From: Trema orientale
Lineage: Eukaryota; Streptophyta; Magnoliopsida; Rosales; Cannabaceae
Length of the DNA stretch: 64,000 bases
Direction of reading: 5' to 3'
Assembly: GCA_002914845.1 (NCBI GenBank)
Contig: JXTC01000010.1
Span: forward strand, 1,081,280 to 1,145,279
In this document: positions 42,501-52,982 of the stretch, in pieces
Position numbering within the stretch: position 1 is the first letter of the stretch
Layout of the letters: each line of letters opens with the position of its first letter
Program-made: the position numbers and the translations under genes
The notes under the pieces: generated by a model
What the model was told of the DNA's origin: nothing
The model's input: the letters and a program-made list of their open reading frames with translations, nothing else
Databases searched by the model: none

Positions 42501-43849
42501 GGTGTTACCATCCTGGTGATTGCAAAAAACTCTTGGCTAGTAAAAATATTCTACTGGGAGTTTCAATCATTAATGATGTTTTTGGTTTTAACTTTTAAAG
42601 GATACTTTTCTTATGAATCTTCTGCATTCTAATAAAATAAAAGGAGATAAGTACTGTCTTTAAGTAAAATGAAATAAGTTGTGTCACTCTAATGTTTCCT
42701 ATATCTAGTTTATGTTTGAAGCATTTTTTTTTTGGTAGTTTGTCACTGAAAAGACTCAAGCCAGATCTCCATCTTTTGTTGATGGTGCAGATACTCAATT
42801 CAAAACTAAATGCAAACTCAGGTGCTGATATGCCATCTGCTGGTATAAAATCTGCAATTCTATATGATGGTTCTATCACAGTATTTGATTCTAGATTGTG
42901 TGGATTTGATATTGGCACTTGTTTGGAGGTAATGCCTTCCCCTTTCTAATTGTGATGTTTATTTTATTCATCAAATATGTGCCAAAGCAAACTAATCATT
43001 GTTTTTAGGTCGTCTACTACTTTCTATCTATAGTTTTTGGGTTTTCTGATCTTCTACTTTCTATCTATAGTTTATCTTTCACTCCCATAATCTTAGCGCT
43101 TGGATTTGACCATGCAATCTTGCACTTGTTGCTCTATTTTACTCATTTTGACATGGGATGATCAAAATGGTATACATATAATTTTCCGAAACGTAAAGGA
43201 AGTATTAAAGAAAACAAAATTGCCCGAAGAAATATGCCAGTAACATACTAAAAGGACTCTAAAAGGCTCAAGAATTATGTCAAGTTATTAAAAGGACTTG
43301 AATGCTCCTTTTGCAAAACGAACACATTTGTGACATCAGTGATTCTGTTCTGTTCCGGTTAAATTCGTAGTCGGTTTCATTTACTGCTGCCTGTTTTGGA
43401 TACTGTAGGTAATTGAGCACATGGAGGAAGATCAAGCATGGTTGTTTGGCGATGTTGTGTTGAGCTACTTCCGTCCGAAGATTCTAATTGTTTCGACTCC
43501 GAACTATGAATACAATGTAATACTCCAGGGGTCTAATCTATCAAGCCAAGAAGAAGATCCAGATGACAAAGGTCAGTCACAGGCGTGTAAATTTCGTAAT
43601 CACGACCATAAGTTTGAGTGGACTAGAGAGCAGTTTAACCACTGGGCATCAGACCTGGCCACGAAGCACGATTACAGCGTTGAGTTCGGTGGAGTCGGTG
43701 GTTCTGCTGGCGTGGAACCCGGTTTTGCTTCCCAGATTGCTGTTTTCAGAAGCGGAACAGCTCCAACTCTCTTAGACGATTCTCAAAACGTTGCGGATTC
43801 AGAACATTTGAGCATCGTATGGGAATGGAATAGTATTACTAGATCATGA
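36564..43849 (+). CDS. HEN1: HEN1, small-RNA 2'-O-methyltransferase
   Basis: HEN1 methylates the 2'-OH of the 3'-terminal nucleotide on both strands of miRNA and siRNA duplexes after DICER-LIKE cleavage, protecting them from uridylation and decay. Nine coding exons: 36564-36836, 38204-38293, 39242-39696, 39821-40063, 40598-41517, 41949-42100, 42180-42296, 42791-42928 and 43409-43849, in frame throughout, giving 942 residues, the length I recall for Arabidopsis HEN1. Domains: dsRBD1 (about 10-90, with KKKKEAEQSASELALEK), a La-motif-like region (about 120-270), a second dsRNA-binding region (about 420-480), an FKBP-like region (about 570-660), and the methyltransferase (about 665-940). SAM motif VDFGCGSG is at 712-719; the metal site is E796, E799, H800 in CLEVIEHME plus the histidines of FRNHDHKFEW (861/863). 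All catalytic residues are present, so the gene looks functional. Confidence 0.96.
41608..41737 (+). repeat. HEN1: 65-bp tandem duplication in HEN1 intron 5
   Basis: Two adjacent, nearly identical units starting GATTTGCATATGCATCACTT at 41608 and 41673. The corresponding intron in the HEN1 pseudogene (about 54150-54240) has one unit only. Confidence 0.93.
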
Positions 43850-45299
43850 CCTTGCTTTCTTACAAACTAACCACTCTTCTTTCTTATGGTCCTCAGTTGA
43901 CACACATCAAACATAGATTTTGATTGATTTTGCCGAGTTTTTTGGTCTTTCAGATTAGATTTTGTGCGTGGAAGAAGTTAGTTATATTCTTATAATATAT
44001 GCAAATTAATGTACGAAGATAAGGCGGAGAGTTTTGTCCGACAGAAAGTATCAGTTGATATAGATTTGGGCAAAAATTTTCGGGTACATATTATTCAATT
44101 CTTTGAAGAAGGTTGAAAATGTGTTTCAAGATGAGAGGTAATGAAATACTTGGCTCCGGAACACAAATGTAACGATTCTAAGCCCATACCAAAATAAATG
44201 AAAAATCGAATAAAACAAATGAAGGCCTCCAAAGCAAACAATATCCAAACACATCAAAAATCAAAATATAACATGGACAGAAACAAAAACGTGGAAATTA
44301 AGGTAAAATCAGAGATTAAAGAAAGAGGAAGTTGCTCCGTGTCGTTGCGGAGCAGCAGCTGGTGATGTTGCATGGTTTCTGGTGGTGAATATTGGAAAAG
44401 AAAAAAGGAAGAAAAAAAGGAAGAAGAAGAGGAGAATGAAAGGCATGCCATCATAGTGAATTTAACGTCTTTGTCCATATTAACAGGACGTGATTAACAT
44501 GTGATCAATTTCTTTTTATTTTTATTTTTTTAACGATAAGTGACCGAAAGGAAATGGCTAAGTTGGACTTTTAAATAGATGAGAGGAATAAAATGAGTCA
44601 TTTTAAAAATTTGGGGCTAAATTGGGTCTTGACTATAAATTCGGGGCTAAAAATGAGTTAGTCCTTATTTCTACCATTCAGGACTCAGAATACACAACAT
44701 CGCCAAAAGGAAAACGAGTAAAGAAAGTTTCAGGAAATAGTAGTGTTAACCACTATATTTTAATTCTTATTATTGGAGCCTTTTGTTGAGGTTAGAAATA
44801 CATATAACAACTTTTCATCAACTACTGTATATGTCTAAAAACAGTTGAAAGAGGAAAAATACTATATACCTTCCTTTGCTTTAGCTAAACACTTATTTCA
44901 CTTTCACCTATATGTTTTCTGAAATACAGAATAATTGGGTTAAATCTACCTATTTAGACAAAATTTCGTCAACTTTGGTCATTTTTCAATGGAAAATAAC
45001 TCGAGCATTAGTTGTCAAATAGCTAAATTCTCAATTAAACTTGCAACCAAATAACTATTTAACCTTCTTTTTCGAGGGAAAAAAAAAAAAGGAATTAGAA
45101 ACCATGAAAAAATAGATTTCTTCAGAATTCTAATAAAAAAAATAAAAACAAAAATATTGGCTATTTGATCAACTTTGACTAACGAGTTTAGGATATTTAT
45201 ATATATATTTCCTTTTCTTTTTACAGCATAATTTTTACCAAATATGACACAAGTCTCAAGTTGTACTTTAAAATACCATTCAAGGTCGGTTAACATTAA
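43850..45299. other. HEN1 3' UTR and spacer
   Basis: The HEN1 3' UTR extends into about 44000. Beyond it, a serine- and leucine-rich minus-strand ORF (44254-44478) looks like chance. 44560-44670 has MITE-like GGGGCTAAA motifs. No supported gene. Confidence 0.5.
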
Positions 45300-45905
45300 T
45301 TAAGGAAAACTGTACGTTTCTTTTTTGGAAGGCATTGAAGAAAACTGTCAAGAAAACTTGCTGTTCATCAGTTCAAGATTTGAATTTAAAAAAAAAAACC
45401 TTTTAGAATAATTATACCTACATGTGAGACTCCTCAGTAACTAAATTTAAGTATCAATTTACAATGTCACACTGAGAATATGTGCTTTGAATATGAAGCT
45501 TCAATTTTAATCATGTAAAGAGATGTCAATATCCGAATAAAATTAGTAATGCTCGGAACTATTATAACAAATATACTAATTGAATTCAGACGCATTGTTT
45601 CAATAAAGTTTGTTTCTCTAAATTCATATAATCTTCCATTAATTCCACAATGAGTATACACAGAGATTAAACTACAGAATCTCATCAGAATCATGCACAC
45701 ACAGACATAACAACACCCAACATTCATTAATTAATCTCCTTCCGAATATTTAAACATAAAACTCCTTATTATAAAAACTTTCTTGCTAAAAAAATTCACA
45801 AAAGAAAAAAAAAAAATCAAAACAATAAACTGACGTAATAACTAATTATTAGCCAACAAAGTCGAGCCACATTGTTGATCAATGACGTCAATAGTGGTAA
45901 GAAAA

Positions 45906-46088
45906 GAATAATGTTATAAGGCATCAGTGGTGCCCAGCACTACAATGATGTGTCAGTTTGTCACTGGCTAATCATAATTATAATTCAGATAGGGTCCAGA
46001 TGGGACCAATTTATTAATTAAATCATCCAGTAAAAAACAGACATGTCATTGTGATGCTGGGCACCACTGGTGCCTTCTAGCATTGCTC
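45906..46088. mobile_element. 183-bp Mutator-type MITE with 9-bp target duplication
   Basis: Termini GAATAATGTTATAAGGCAT (left) and GAGCAATGCTAGAAGGCAC (reverse complement of right) are inverted, followed inside by CAGTGGTGCCCAGCA on both arms. The 9-bp GTAAGAAAA flanks it at 45897-45905 and 46089-46097. TIR plus 9-bp duplication is the mark of Mutator-like elements. Confidence 0.88.
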
Positions 46089-46532
46089 GTAAGAAAAACA
46101 TGGGCCATTGCTCGTAAGAAAAACATGGGCCACAACCCCAAAGTCCATATACCCCAAAGCCTCCGCCGCGTCGCCAACGAACCTCTCAATCTCAAGCAGC
46201 ATGCCTTCGCAGACTGCTCCGCCGAATAGGCTCCGAAGCGCCTCCGCCACGCACGATTCGCGCAGCCTCGGCAGCGCCAGCACGTGCGGAGGGAAGGCCA
46301 GTCGGCGGGTGAAGACGGGCGAGACCACGTGTTCGATGTCGAGAGGAGCGTCGTCGTCGCAGAAGTGTTGTCCCAACAGTTGGTGCTGTTGTTGTTGGTT
46401 GAGCTGGAGTCGGATGATGTACCTGCTCATCACCCGGATTTCGAGAGTCGCCAACGACGATTCGGCGGGTGACGGGTTCTCGGCCTTGAAGACGTAAAAA
46501 TCGAGAGCGTAACTACGGTTTTCGGCCTCCAT
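46077..46532 (-). CDS. Unrecognised small plant protein, copy A; 3' end replaced by a MITE
   Basis: 151 residues from ATG 46532. Not firmly recognised. The pattern SSLATLEIRVMSRYIIRLQL, HVVSPVF and FPPHVLALPRLRE, then a VGDAAEALGYMDFGVVAHVF segment, reminds me of the N-terminal region of some plant RING-H2 proteins, but no RING follows. The tail from about residue 138 is encoded by an inserted MITE (45906-46088) plus a 25-bp local duplication. Without them the frame would run on through TTIDVIDQQCGSTLLANN to a stop at about 45848. A TATA box (TATAAAAA, minus strand, 46713-46706) and a GA-repeat leader (46613-46632) suggest an intact promoter, so a shortened protein may still be made. Confidence 0.65.
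   Translation of the reverse strand: MEAENRSYALDFYVFKAENPSPAESSLATLEIRVMSRYIIRLQLNQQQQHQLLGQHFCDDDAPLDIEHVVSPVFTRRLAFPPHVLALPRLRESCVAEALRSLFGGAVCEGMLLEIERFVGDAAEALGYMDFGVVAHVFLTSNGPCFSYEQC
46081..46130. repeat. 25-bp tandem duplication at the MITE edge
   Basis: CATTGCTCGTAAGAAAAACA and the next five bases are repeated at 46081 and 46106. The unit contains the last 8 bp of the MITE and one target-site copy, so it arose after the insertion. Confidence 0.92.
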
Positions 46533-46705
46533 TATTGATGCATGTTGATTTGGCCTCTTTTTCTTGCTTGAAAACTGCAAGATTTTTTGATCTTGATTCC
46601 AAGAAAACGTTAGAGAGAGAGAGAGAGAGAGAGGTGAAGGGTTTCTCAATGTTGTTGATCGATTGATTTGTGCGCAAGTAATTAGGGGAGAGGGAACAGA
46701 GAGGG

Positions 46706-46713
46706 TTTTTATA
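46706..46713 (-). promoter_or_regulatory. TATA box of copy A
   Basis: TATAAAAA on the minus strand, about 175 bp upstream of the ATG, with a GA/CT-repeat leader between. Confidence 0.6.
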
Positions 46714-46799
46714 CAGGAAATGTTTGACCGTTACGGAACATTTAGTGGCAATTTTGAAAATAATGAACTGGGCGGGCTCACTCACAGAACCCAGCTGCT

Positions 46800-47769
46800 C
46801 ACAGTCCGGCCCATCTCATTAGAAACACAACGGGGACTGCTTATTTTTTTGTTTTCTATAATTGTAATAGATATGCATATTTCACCTTTTTTTTTTTTTG
46901 TTGAACCTGTCCTGTATTTTTTTTTTCTCTTTGATGAAACATTTTTTTTTTTCCTGGACATTTTATTTTATTTTGCTAGAATTATTTAATGCTTTTTTTT
47001 TGACCTTTTTCTTGCTAAAGATTTTCATTTTTTTCTAGACATATTTCCGCCAAAATTAATACCTGGGAACCCACCACGTTATCTGATAACTTGAAAACTC
47101 GGGTGACTTTAGATCTTAATTACTAACGTATTAATCGTGTAATCTACTAGTAGTCTTTATGTTATTTTCGCCCAGTAATATTGCTGCTGTTGGTCAACAC
47201 GAAAGACCAGCGCAGTGGTCTATTTTTTTCTTTTTTTTTTTTTTCACTCTGACGGGTGATGACCGACGATAACTGAAATTAAAGTGTTTCTAAGAGAAAT
47301 GGTTTATTTTACACAATTTTTGGTCCTCCATCTTTCGTACCTTGAAAGAATTTAATATAGGGCTTTACACTTGGAAGCCACAGAAAGAACCAATTTAAAG
47401 TGGCATATTTATCAAGGTATTTTCACAATTATCTAAGGTTATATTTTTGGTACGTTGAAATTATTGAAGATATGGAGTTTATAATTTATTCCCACGTATA
47501 CCTGAGCCTGCTCCAGCATTCGGCTGTGGACAAAATTATCCATTAATCAGCTTTCTAGGATTTACCTAACATAATTTGAGACAAAAAATTATTCCGAGTA
47601 ATTTTCACTTACTAATAAGAAGCTTTACCAAACTAGATACGGATATATTTAGGATGCAAAAGATCGATGAAACATTTTATCTTCCTTAAATTGGCAATCA
47701 AATGTTGAAGCGAGTCAATTAAGTTTTTGTGGAGGAAGATGAATAATTACAAACAAGGTCACTATACTT
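46800..47769. other. T-rich spacer between copies A and B
   Basis: Many T-runs (about 46880-47020 and 47220-47245). No gene seen. Confidence 0.6.
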
Positions 47770-48237
47770 TGAAAGAAAACTGTACTTTTTTTTCTCTCTG
47801 GGAGGCAATGAAAGAAAACTTGCTGCCCAGTTTAAGATCAACGGTGCTATATATGTAAATCATTTTTTATGTAAAGTCCTATCTTTGTGACTAAATATAT
47901 TATATAAGTATCAATTAATAATGTCACATGTATTGAGATGTGAATCGAACTAATTAGTAATGATCAGAACTAGAAAATTAATTAATGAAGAGAAAAATAT
48001 AAATACTAATTTATTAATAATATACCAAATGAGTTCATGAGGCGCATTTCAATAAAGTTTGTTCCATTCTAACTGAACAAAAAGAACATAAAGAAACGAA
48101 CTACATAAATTCATCAGAATCACGTAGATACATTAATTATGTAACATCATTCAATATTTTCATTAACCTTTCCGAATATTAAAACATGTACATAATATTT
48201 TATGACAAATTTCACTTTCATATTTCTTGACTATTAC

Positions 48238-48745
48238 TTACATGTTGTTGATCAATAACGTCAATAGTGGTAACATAAACCTCAGCCACCACCCCAAACT
48301 CTCCTTAAACCCCAAAGCCTCAGCCGCTTCCCCTACAAACCCCTCCACATAGGGAATCAGGCTTTCATACGGTGCTCCCTCGGCGCCGCCACCAAAGCTC
48401 TGAAGTGCCTCCGTCACGCAGAGTTTGCGGAGCGTTGGCAGCGCCAGCACGTGCGGAGGGATCGCCACGCATTGGCTAAACACCGGCGAGACCACGTGTT
48501 CAACATCCAAAACGTCGTCGTCGTCGTCGTCGTCTTCTTCGTGTAAGTGATCTCCGCACAATTTTTGTTGTTGTTGTTGTTGGTACTTGGTGTTGTTGGT
48601 TGAGTTGGAGTCGGATGATGTACCTGCCCATCATGCGGATTTCAAGTGTTGCCAATGATGATTCGGATATCGAATCGGGTAGTGACGGATTCTCAATCTT
48701 GAAGCTGTACATGTTAAGAGTGCAACTACGGTTTGTGGCCTCCAT
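48238..48745 (-). pseudogene. Copy B of the small gene, frameshifted
   Basis: ATG 48745 opens a frame like copy A (SSLATLEIRMMGRYIIRLQL), but the frame is lost in a CAA repeat near 48575; the homologous sequence (DVEHVVSPVF..., IPPHVLALPTLRK..., VGEAAEALGF) continues in another frame. A second shift, two extra bases near 48300, throws off the last part (VVAEVYVTTIDVIDQQ in the old frame). The GAC repeat encodes a run of aspartates. A TATATAAG-like box lies near 48875, and a GA repeat of about 48 bp fills the leader (48765-48812). Two independent shifts argue for a pseudogene and against a single read error. Confidence 0.75.
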
Positions 48746-48761
48746 TGATGAATATTGAGAA

Positions 48762-48764
<3 letters not shown>

Positions 48765-48812
<48 letters not shown>
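48765..48812 (-). repeat. GA/CT microsatellite in the leader of copy B
   Basis: About 24 GA units; the same position in copy A has about 10 units. In transcription orientation it is a CT-rich leader. Confidence 0.9.
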
Positions 48813-48819
<7 letters not shown>

Positions 48820-48900
48820 TTGGTTTCTCTTAAGCTAGCTTGTGATTAATTAGGTAAGAGAACTGAGGGTCTTATATAGTATAGGTCTGCTTTAATTAGT

Positions 48901-50219
48901 GTCTTTCTTAGATGGTTTTGGGTTCGTAAAGTGCACTTTGACTACTTAAAGAGTTTCCTATAAAGATCCTATATTTATGAGAAGTAATAATAAAAATATA
49001 TTAAAAAAAGAAGGAAATCTCCTTTCGAAGATATTAACCGTGTAAATAGATTGTGGTCGCTTATAAAACTTGTTTTCTTGCACAAATTGTTCAACTTTCC
49101 TTTTTTGATCTATTTTTTTTCCCTTAACTGTCCATTAATTGTCTTCGGCCGGTTTCTTAATATACGGCACCAATTATATTGGAAACCATATATATATATA
49201 TATATATATATATAACAACTACTCAATGGCATAATAGGTGTCCAAACGTGTGGCTAGACACCTAAAAGAAAAACTAATGGAATAAAAAATTAATTAATTT
49301 CGTTTAGTTGTGAATAGATATTGCCGGAAATTTGATTCGGGTAAAAAACTTCTTGCACGAAAATCTTATAGATGTTCTCTTAAAAGAAAAAAGAAAATGA
49401 TTTTATGCTTTTCAACACAAAAAAATAAAAATAAAAAATTACAGTGATATTCCCTGCTTTATGCCAAAGTTTAAGTGACATCCTTCGGACCAAAGGTAAT
49501 TACAACATTCCTAATTCCTTGTTCTGCCCAGTGGAAGATTGAAAAATCAATAAATCCTTCACCACTTAACTATGACAGTCTTAAAGTTAACAATTACGTG
49601 TTGTTTTATTTATCTCAAAGAAAAACAATTGTTAAAATAAATTAAATGAAAATTTAATGGTAAAAATAAAATTAGAGTCGAATTTAAAGGAGGCCAAGTA
49701 TTTTTTTATAATTTTATTTTATGGGCTGTGAGTATAAATATCTTTTGTCCACATGTATCACTGTGATTTTAACATAAAATAAGAGGCATTAGTGTAATTT
49801 TTCCTATGTTCTTACGTCCCCTAAAAAATTATGTTCTCGAACTTCAAAATTATGTGTAAGATTTGTGTATTTCTTACATACCATGTATATATATATTTAT
49901 ACACACATTATTGTAGGGATATGATGTAGTTCCATTTGGAAATCAGTCCATTACATAATTTAGCTAATACAGATAACATTTGTCTAATAACGTAGTAGAA
50001 AAATATATTCGCTATTGACAAAGTCATGTAGCAGGACCGATCCTACAAAGGGATTACGTCCAAAGCCATCCTTGTATTTTTAACTTTACCCTTGATTAGC
50101 ATTTTTCAGTCGTATTAACAGAACTATGTATTTAATGTTCAAGTTAGGAAATAGATTAACTTGATTTATATTTATGAAATTCTCTACTTTCCCTGAAAAA
50201 AAAAAAGAAAAAAAGAATA
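48901..50219. other. Spacer, no gene seen
   Basis: AT-rich. A TA microsatellite lies at about 49190-49213. A-rich sequence at 50195-50219 leads into the copy C fragment. Confidence 0.55.
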
Positions 50220-50470
50220 CTTGTGGCTAATGTTTTTCCTACCACTATTGACGTTATTGACCAACAACCTTGCTTGACTTTGTTGGATAATTAGTTATAT
50301 GTTTCTTGTTTGGATTATTTTAGGAGAAATTTCGTTGTTAGAAATCGAGTATGTAACTCAAATTGTAATAGGAATTTTTGTACGAGTTCTAATATTCGGA
50401 AGGATTGGTGAATACTGAATGATGTTATGCATGTCTGCATGATTCTATTGTAAAAGTTTTGTTTTATTTT
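50220..50470 (+). pseudogene. Copy C: inverted 3' fragment of the small gene
   Basis: The plus-strand frame from 50220 reads LVANVFPTTIDVIDQQ, continues PCLTLLDN and stops at 50292-50294. This matches the uninterrupted end of copy A (VVAHVFLTTIDVIDQQ, CGSTLLANN, stop). The following 3' UTR also matches (ATTCGGAAGGATT and a GCATGATTCT motif). Only the last 24 codons remain; orientation is opposite to copies A and B. Confidence 0.8.
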
Positions 50471-50923
50471 ATTTTTTTTGAGGCAATATTGTCTATTGCT
50501 TGACCAACTAGCAAAGCCTGTGCCAATATTCCCACGCATAACAACCGATGGGCCAAACAAATAGACAACAAAATTTAAACAAGTAGCTACTACCATTGTG
50601 GGTCCCATACTAAATATTCCAAATACGTTGTTTATTCATCTATCTTTTAATTAACAAGCGTAGCTCATTTTAAGAGAACTAATGTGCCACATACCTATGC
50701 TCATTTATGCATCTTGTTTGAATCTTATGGAGTCCAAGTAAAGCTCACCTCTTTACAATATTATGATAGATTTTCCACATTCTCCAAGGAACGTTACACT
50801 TTTCTATATTGCATTAACGATACCTGTAAATTTTGCCAAATCTATAGCAATTCATACTCTCTTAGACAAAACTCTGCCTCATCTTCGTACATGATTAAAT
50901 TGCATATATTTACTAGTTTCTTT

Positions 50924-52777
50924 TGTTAACGCGTTTTTTACACGTTTTCCCAATCAAAGGAAAATAATAAAAGCTTCCTTGATTTATGCAAACCGAGTAA
51001 AAAACATGTATAGGCTGTGTATCTATTTTGATAAGTTTTGGTAGAAAATGTGTAAAGGGTTGGTAAGCCTTAACTATAAATAGGGACCTATTCTCTCATT
51101 GTTTCTCATCCCAATCCCAAAGAAGTATTTTAGTGTTTTATCTTCTCTAGTTAAAAGTCTTTTTTCTTCTCTTTGTATTTTCTTAGGAGTGTTTTCTTAA
51201 GTATAAAGATGTGTGAGCTCTCTTGTTGTTCAAAGAGTGGTGGTGAAATGTGTGAGTGAGAATATACTTGTAAGAGTGCTTGAGTGTTTTGGGATCATTG
51301 GGTAGAAGAGAGAAAGCTGTATGATTGTAACAATTTTTCATATAGTGAAGTCTTTTCTNNNNNNNNNNNNNNNNNNNNNNNNNNNNNNNNNNNNNNNNNN
51401 NNNNNNNNNNNNNNNNNNNNNNNNNNNNNNNNNNNNNNNNNNNNNNNNNNNNNNNNNNNNNNNNNNNNNNNNNNNNNNNNNNNNNNNNNNNNNNNNNNNN
51501 NNNNNNNNNNNNNNNNNNNNNNNNNNNNNNNNNNNNNNNNNNNNNNNNNNNNNNNNNNNNNNNNNNNNNNNNNNNNNNNNNNNNNNNNNNNNNNNNNNNN
51601 NNNNNNNNNNNNNNNNNNNNNNNNNNNNNNNNNNNNNNNNNNNNNNNNNNNNNNNNNNNNNNNNNNNNNNNNNNNNNNNNNNNNNNNNNNNNNNNNNNNN
51701 NNNNNNNNNNNNNNNNNNNNNNNNNNNNNNNNNNNNNNNNNNNNNNNNNNNNNNNNNNNNNNNNNNNNNNNNNNNNNNNNNNNNNNNNNNNNNNNNNNNN
51801 NNNNNNNNNNNNNNNAATATTGTCTCCTTTGAGGGGGACAGTGACGCTTTGTGATCTGGAAGACGTGTACATCCTCATGGCATGCCGCTAATCTCAAAGT
51901 TGCCATAAAAGAGGATATATATATAGCGGCGGGATTCAGGGTTCACAAGTTTGCACACAAGCATTGGTTTGGCATTGATGCAGGGTGTGTGGTGAATGAT
52001 GTTGATGGCTGATGGACTTCCGGAAAAGCCAAACAGTGGGAGTTAGCACCATAAATATCAGCAAGGTTTTTTCGACATGAGCCGAGGTGAAATTCTTAGA
52101 ATTCGTCAATTCTAAGTGGTGTACTCATATGGTGGAGTATGATTGTCGGTGAAGACAACGATAGCAGTAGCTATGAGATGAGCCCTTTTAATGATCGAGT
52201 GTGAAGACATGATTGAAATCAAGTCTTCAAGTGGGAGATTGTTAACGCATTTTTTACACGTTTTCCCAATCAAAGGAAAACAATAAAAGCTTCCTTGATT
52301 TATGTAAACTGGGTAAAAAACGTGTATAGACCGTGTATCTATTTTGATAAGTTTTGGTAGAAAATGTGTAAAAGGTTGGTAAGCCTTAACTATAAATAGG
52401 GACCTATTTTCTCATTGTTTCTCATCCCAATCCCAAAGAAGTATTTTAGTGTTTTATCTTCTCTAGTTAAAAGTCTTTTTTCTTCTCTTTATATTTTCTT
52501 AGGAGTGTTTTCTTAAGTATAGAGAGGTGTGAGCTCTTTTGTTGTTCAAAGAGTGGTGGTGAAAGGTGTGAGTGAGAATATACTTGTAAGAGTGCTTGAG
52601 TGTTTTGGGATCATTGGGTAGAAGAGAGAAAGTTGTATGATTGTAACAATTTTTCATATAGTGAAGTCTTTTCTGGAGAGCAGTAGTTTTTCTCCTGATT
52701 TGGGAGTTTTCCACTTAAATTCTTGTGTTGTGGTAATTGTTTCAATTCCCTATTTTTATTTCTCCGTTATTCTGACA
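50924..52777 (+). mobile_element. Non-autonomous LTR retrotransposon 1
   Basis: LTRs start TGTTAACGC at 50924 and 52240; the 3' LTR appears to end at 52777 (TCTGACA), about 538 bp. The first 435 bp align without gaps and differ by roughly 16 bases by eye, nearly all transitions. AAGTGGGAGA, a Copia-style polypurine tract, lies just before the 3' LTR, setting plus-strand orientation. Each LTR has CTATAAATAG as a TATA box. The internal part is short, has a gap and shows no gag or pol. No target duplication is clear. Confidence 0.85.
51359..51815. other. Assembly gap in LTR element 1
   Basis: 457 undetermined bases covering the end of the 5' LTR, the primer-binding site and the start of the internal region. 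Confidence 0.97.
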
Positions 52778-52982
52778 TTCGTTGAAGTGCAATCCTAGAA
52801 GTGGCGAATTTGAGGCGGTCAGATTCCCAATATCTTTCATGCACAAAATCGAGCAGAAATGGCCAAAAACCTTGGGCAAAATCAATCAAAACCTCTGTTT
52901 GACGAAAGCAGAGAGGTTTTGGTCAACCAAGGGCATAAAGACGAGTTATTAGCCACAAAAAAAAAATGAAAGGACATGAAGA

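Larger units (their letters stand above)
45300..48900. repeat. Tandem segmental duplication with copies A and B of a small gene
   Basis: 45300-46800 and 47770-48900 match in order: an AAAACTGTAC... segment, a 3' UTR segment with TCCGAATATT, the coding part, and a GA-repeat leader. This is one duplicated unit of roughly 1.1-1.5 kb, in the same orientation, separated by about 1 kb of T-rich sequence. Confidence 0.8.

Noticed and set aside
44254..44478. Minus-strand ORF of 74 codons downstream of HEN1
   Set aside because: Low-complexity Ser/Phe/Leu sequence; no TATA box, homologue or splice support seen.
51183..51906. Long ORFs through the undetermined stretch
   Set aside because: They are open only because Ns cannot give stop codons.
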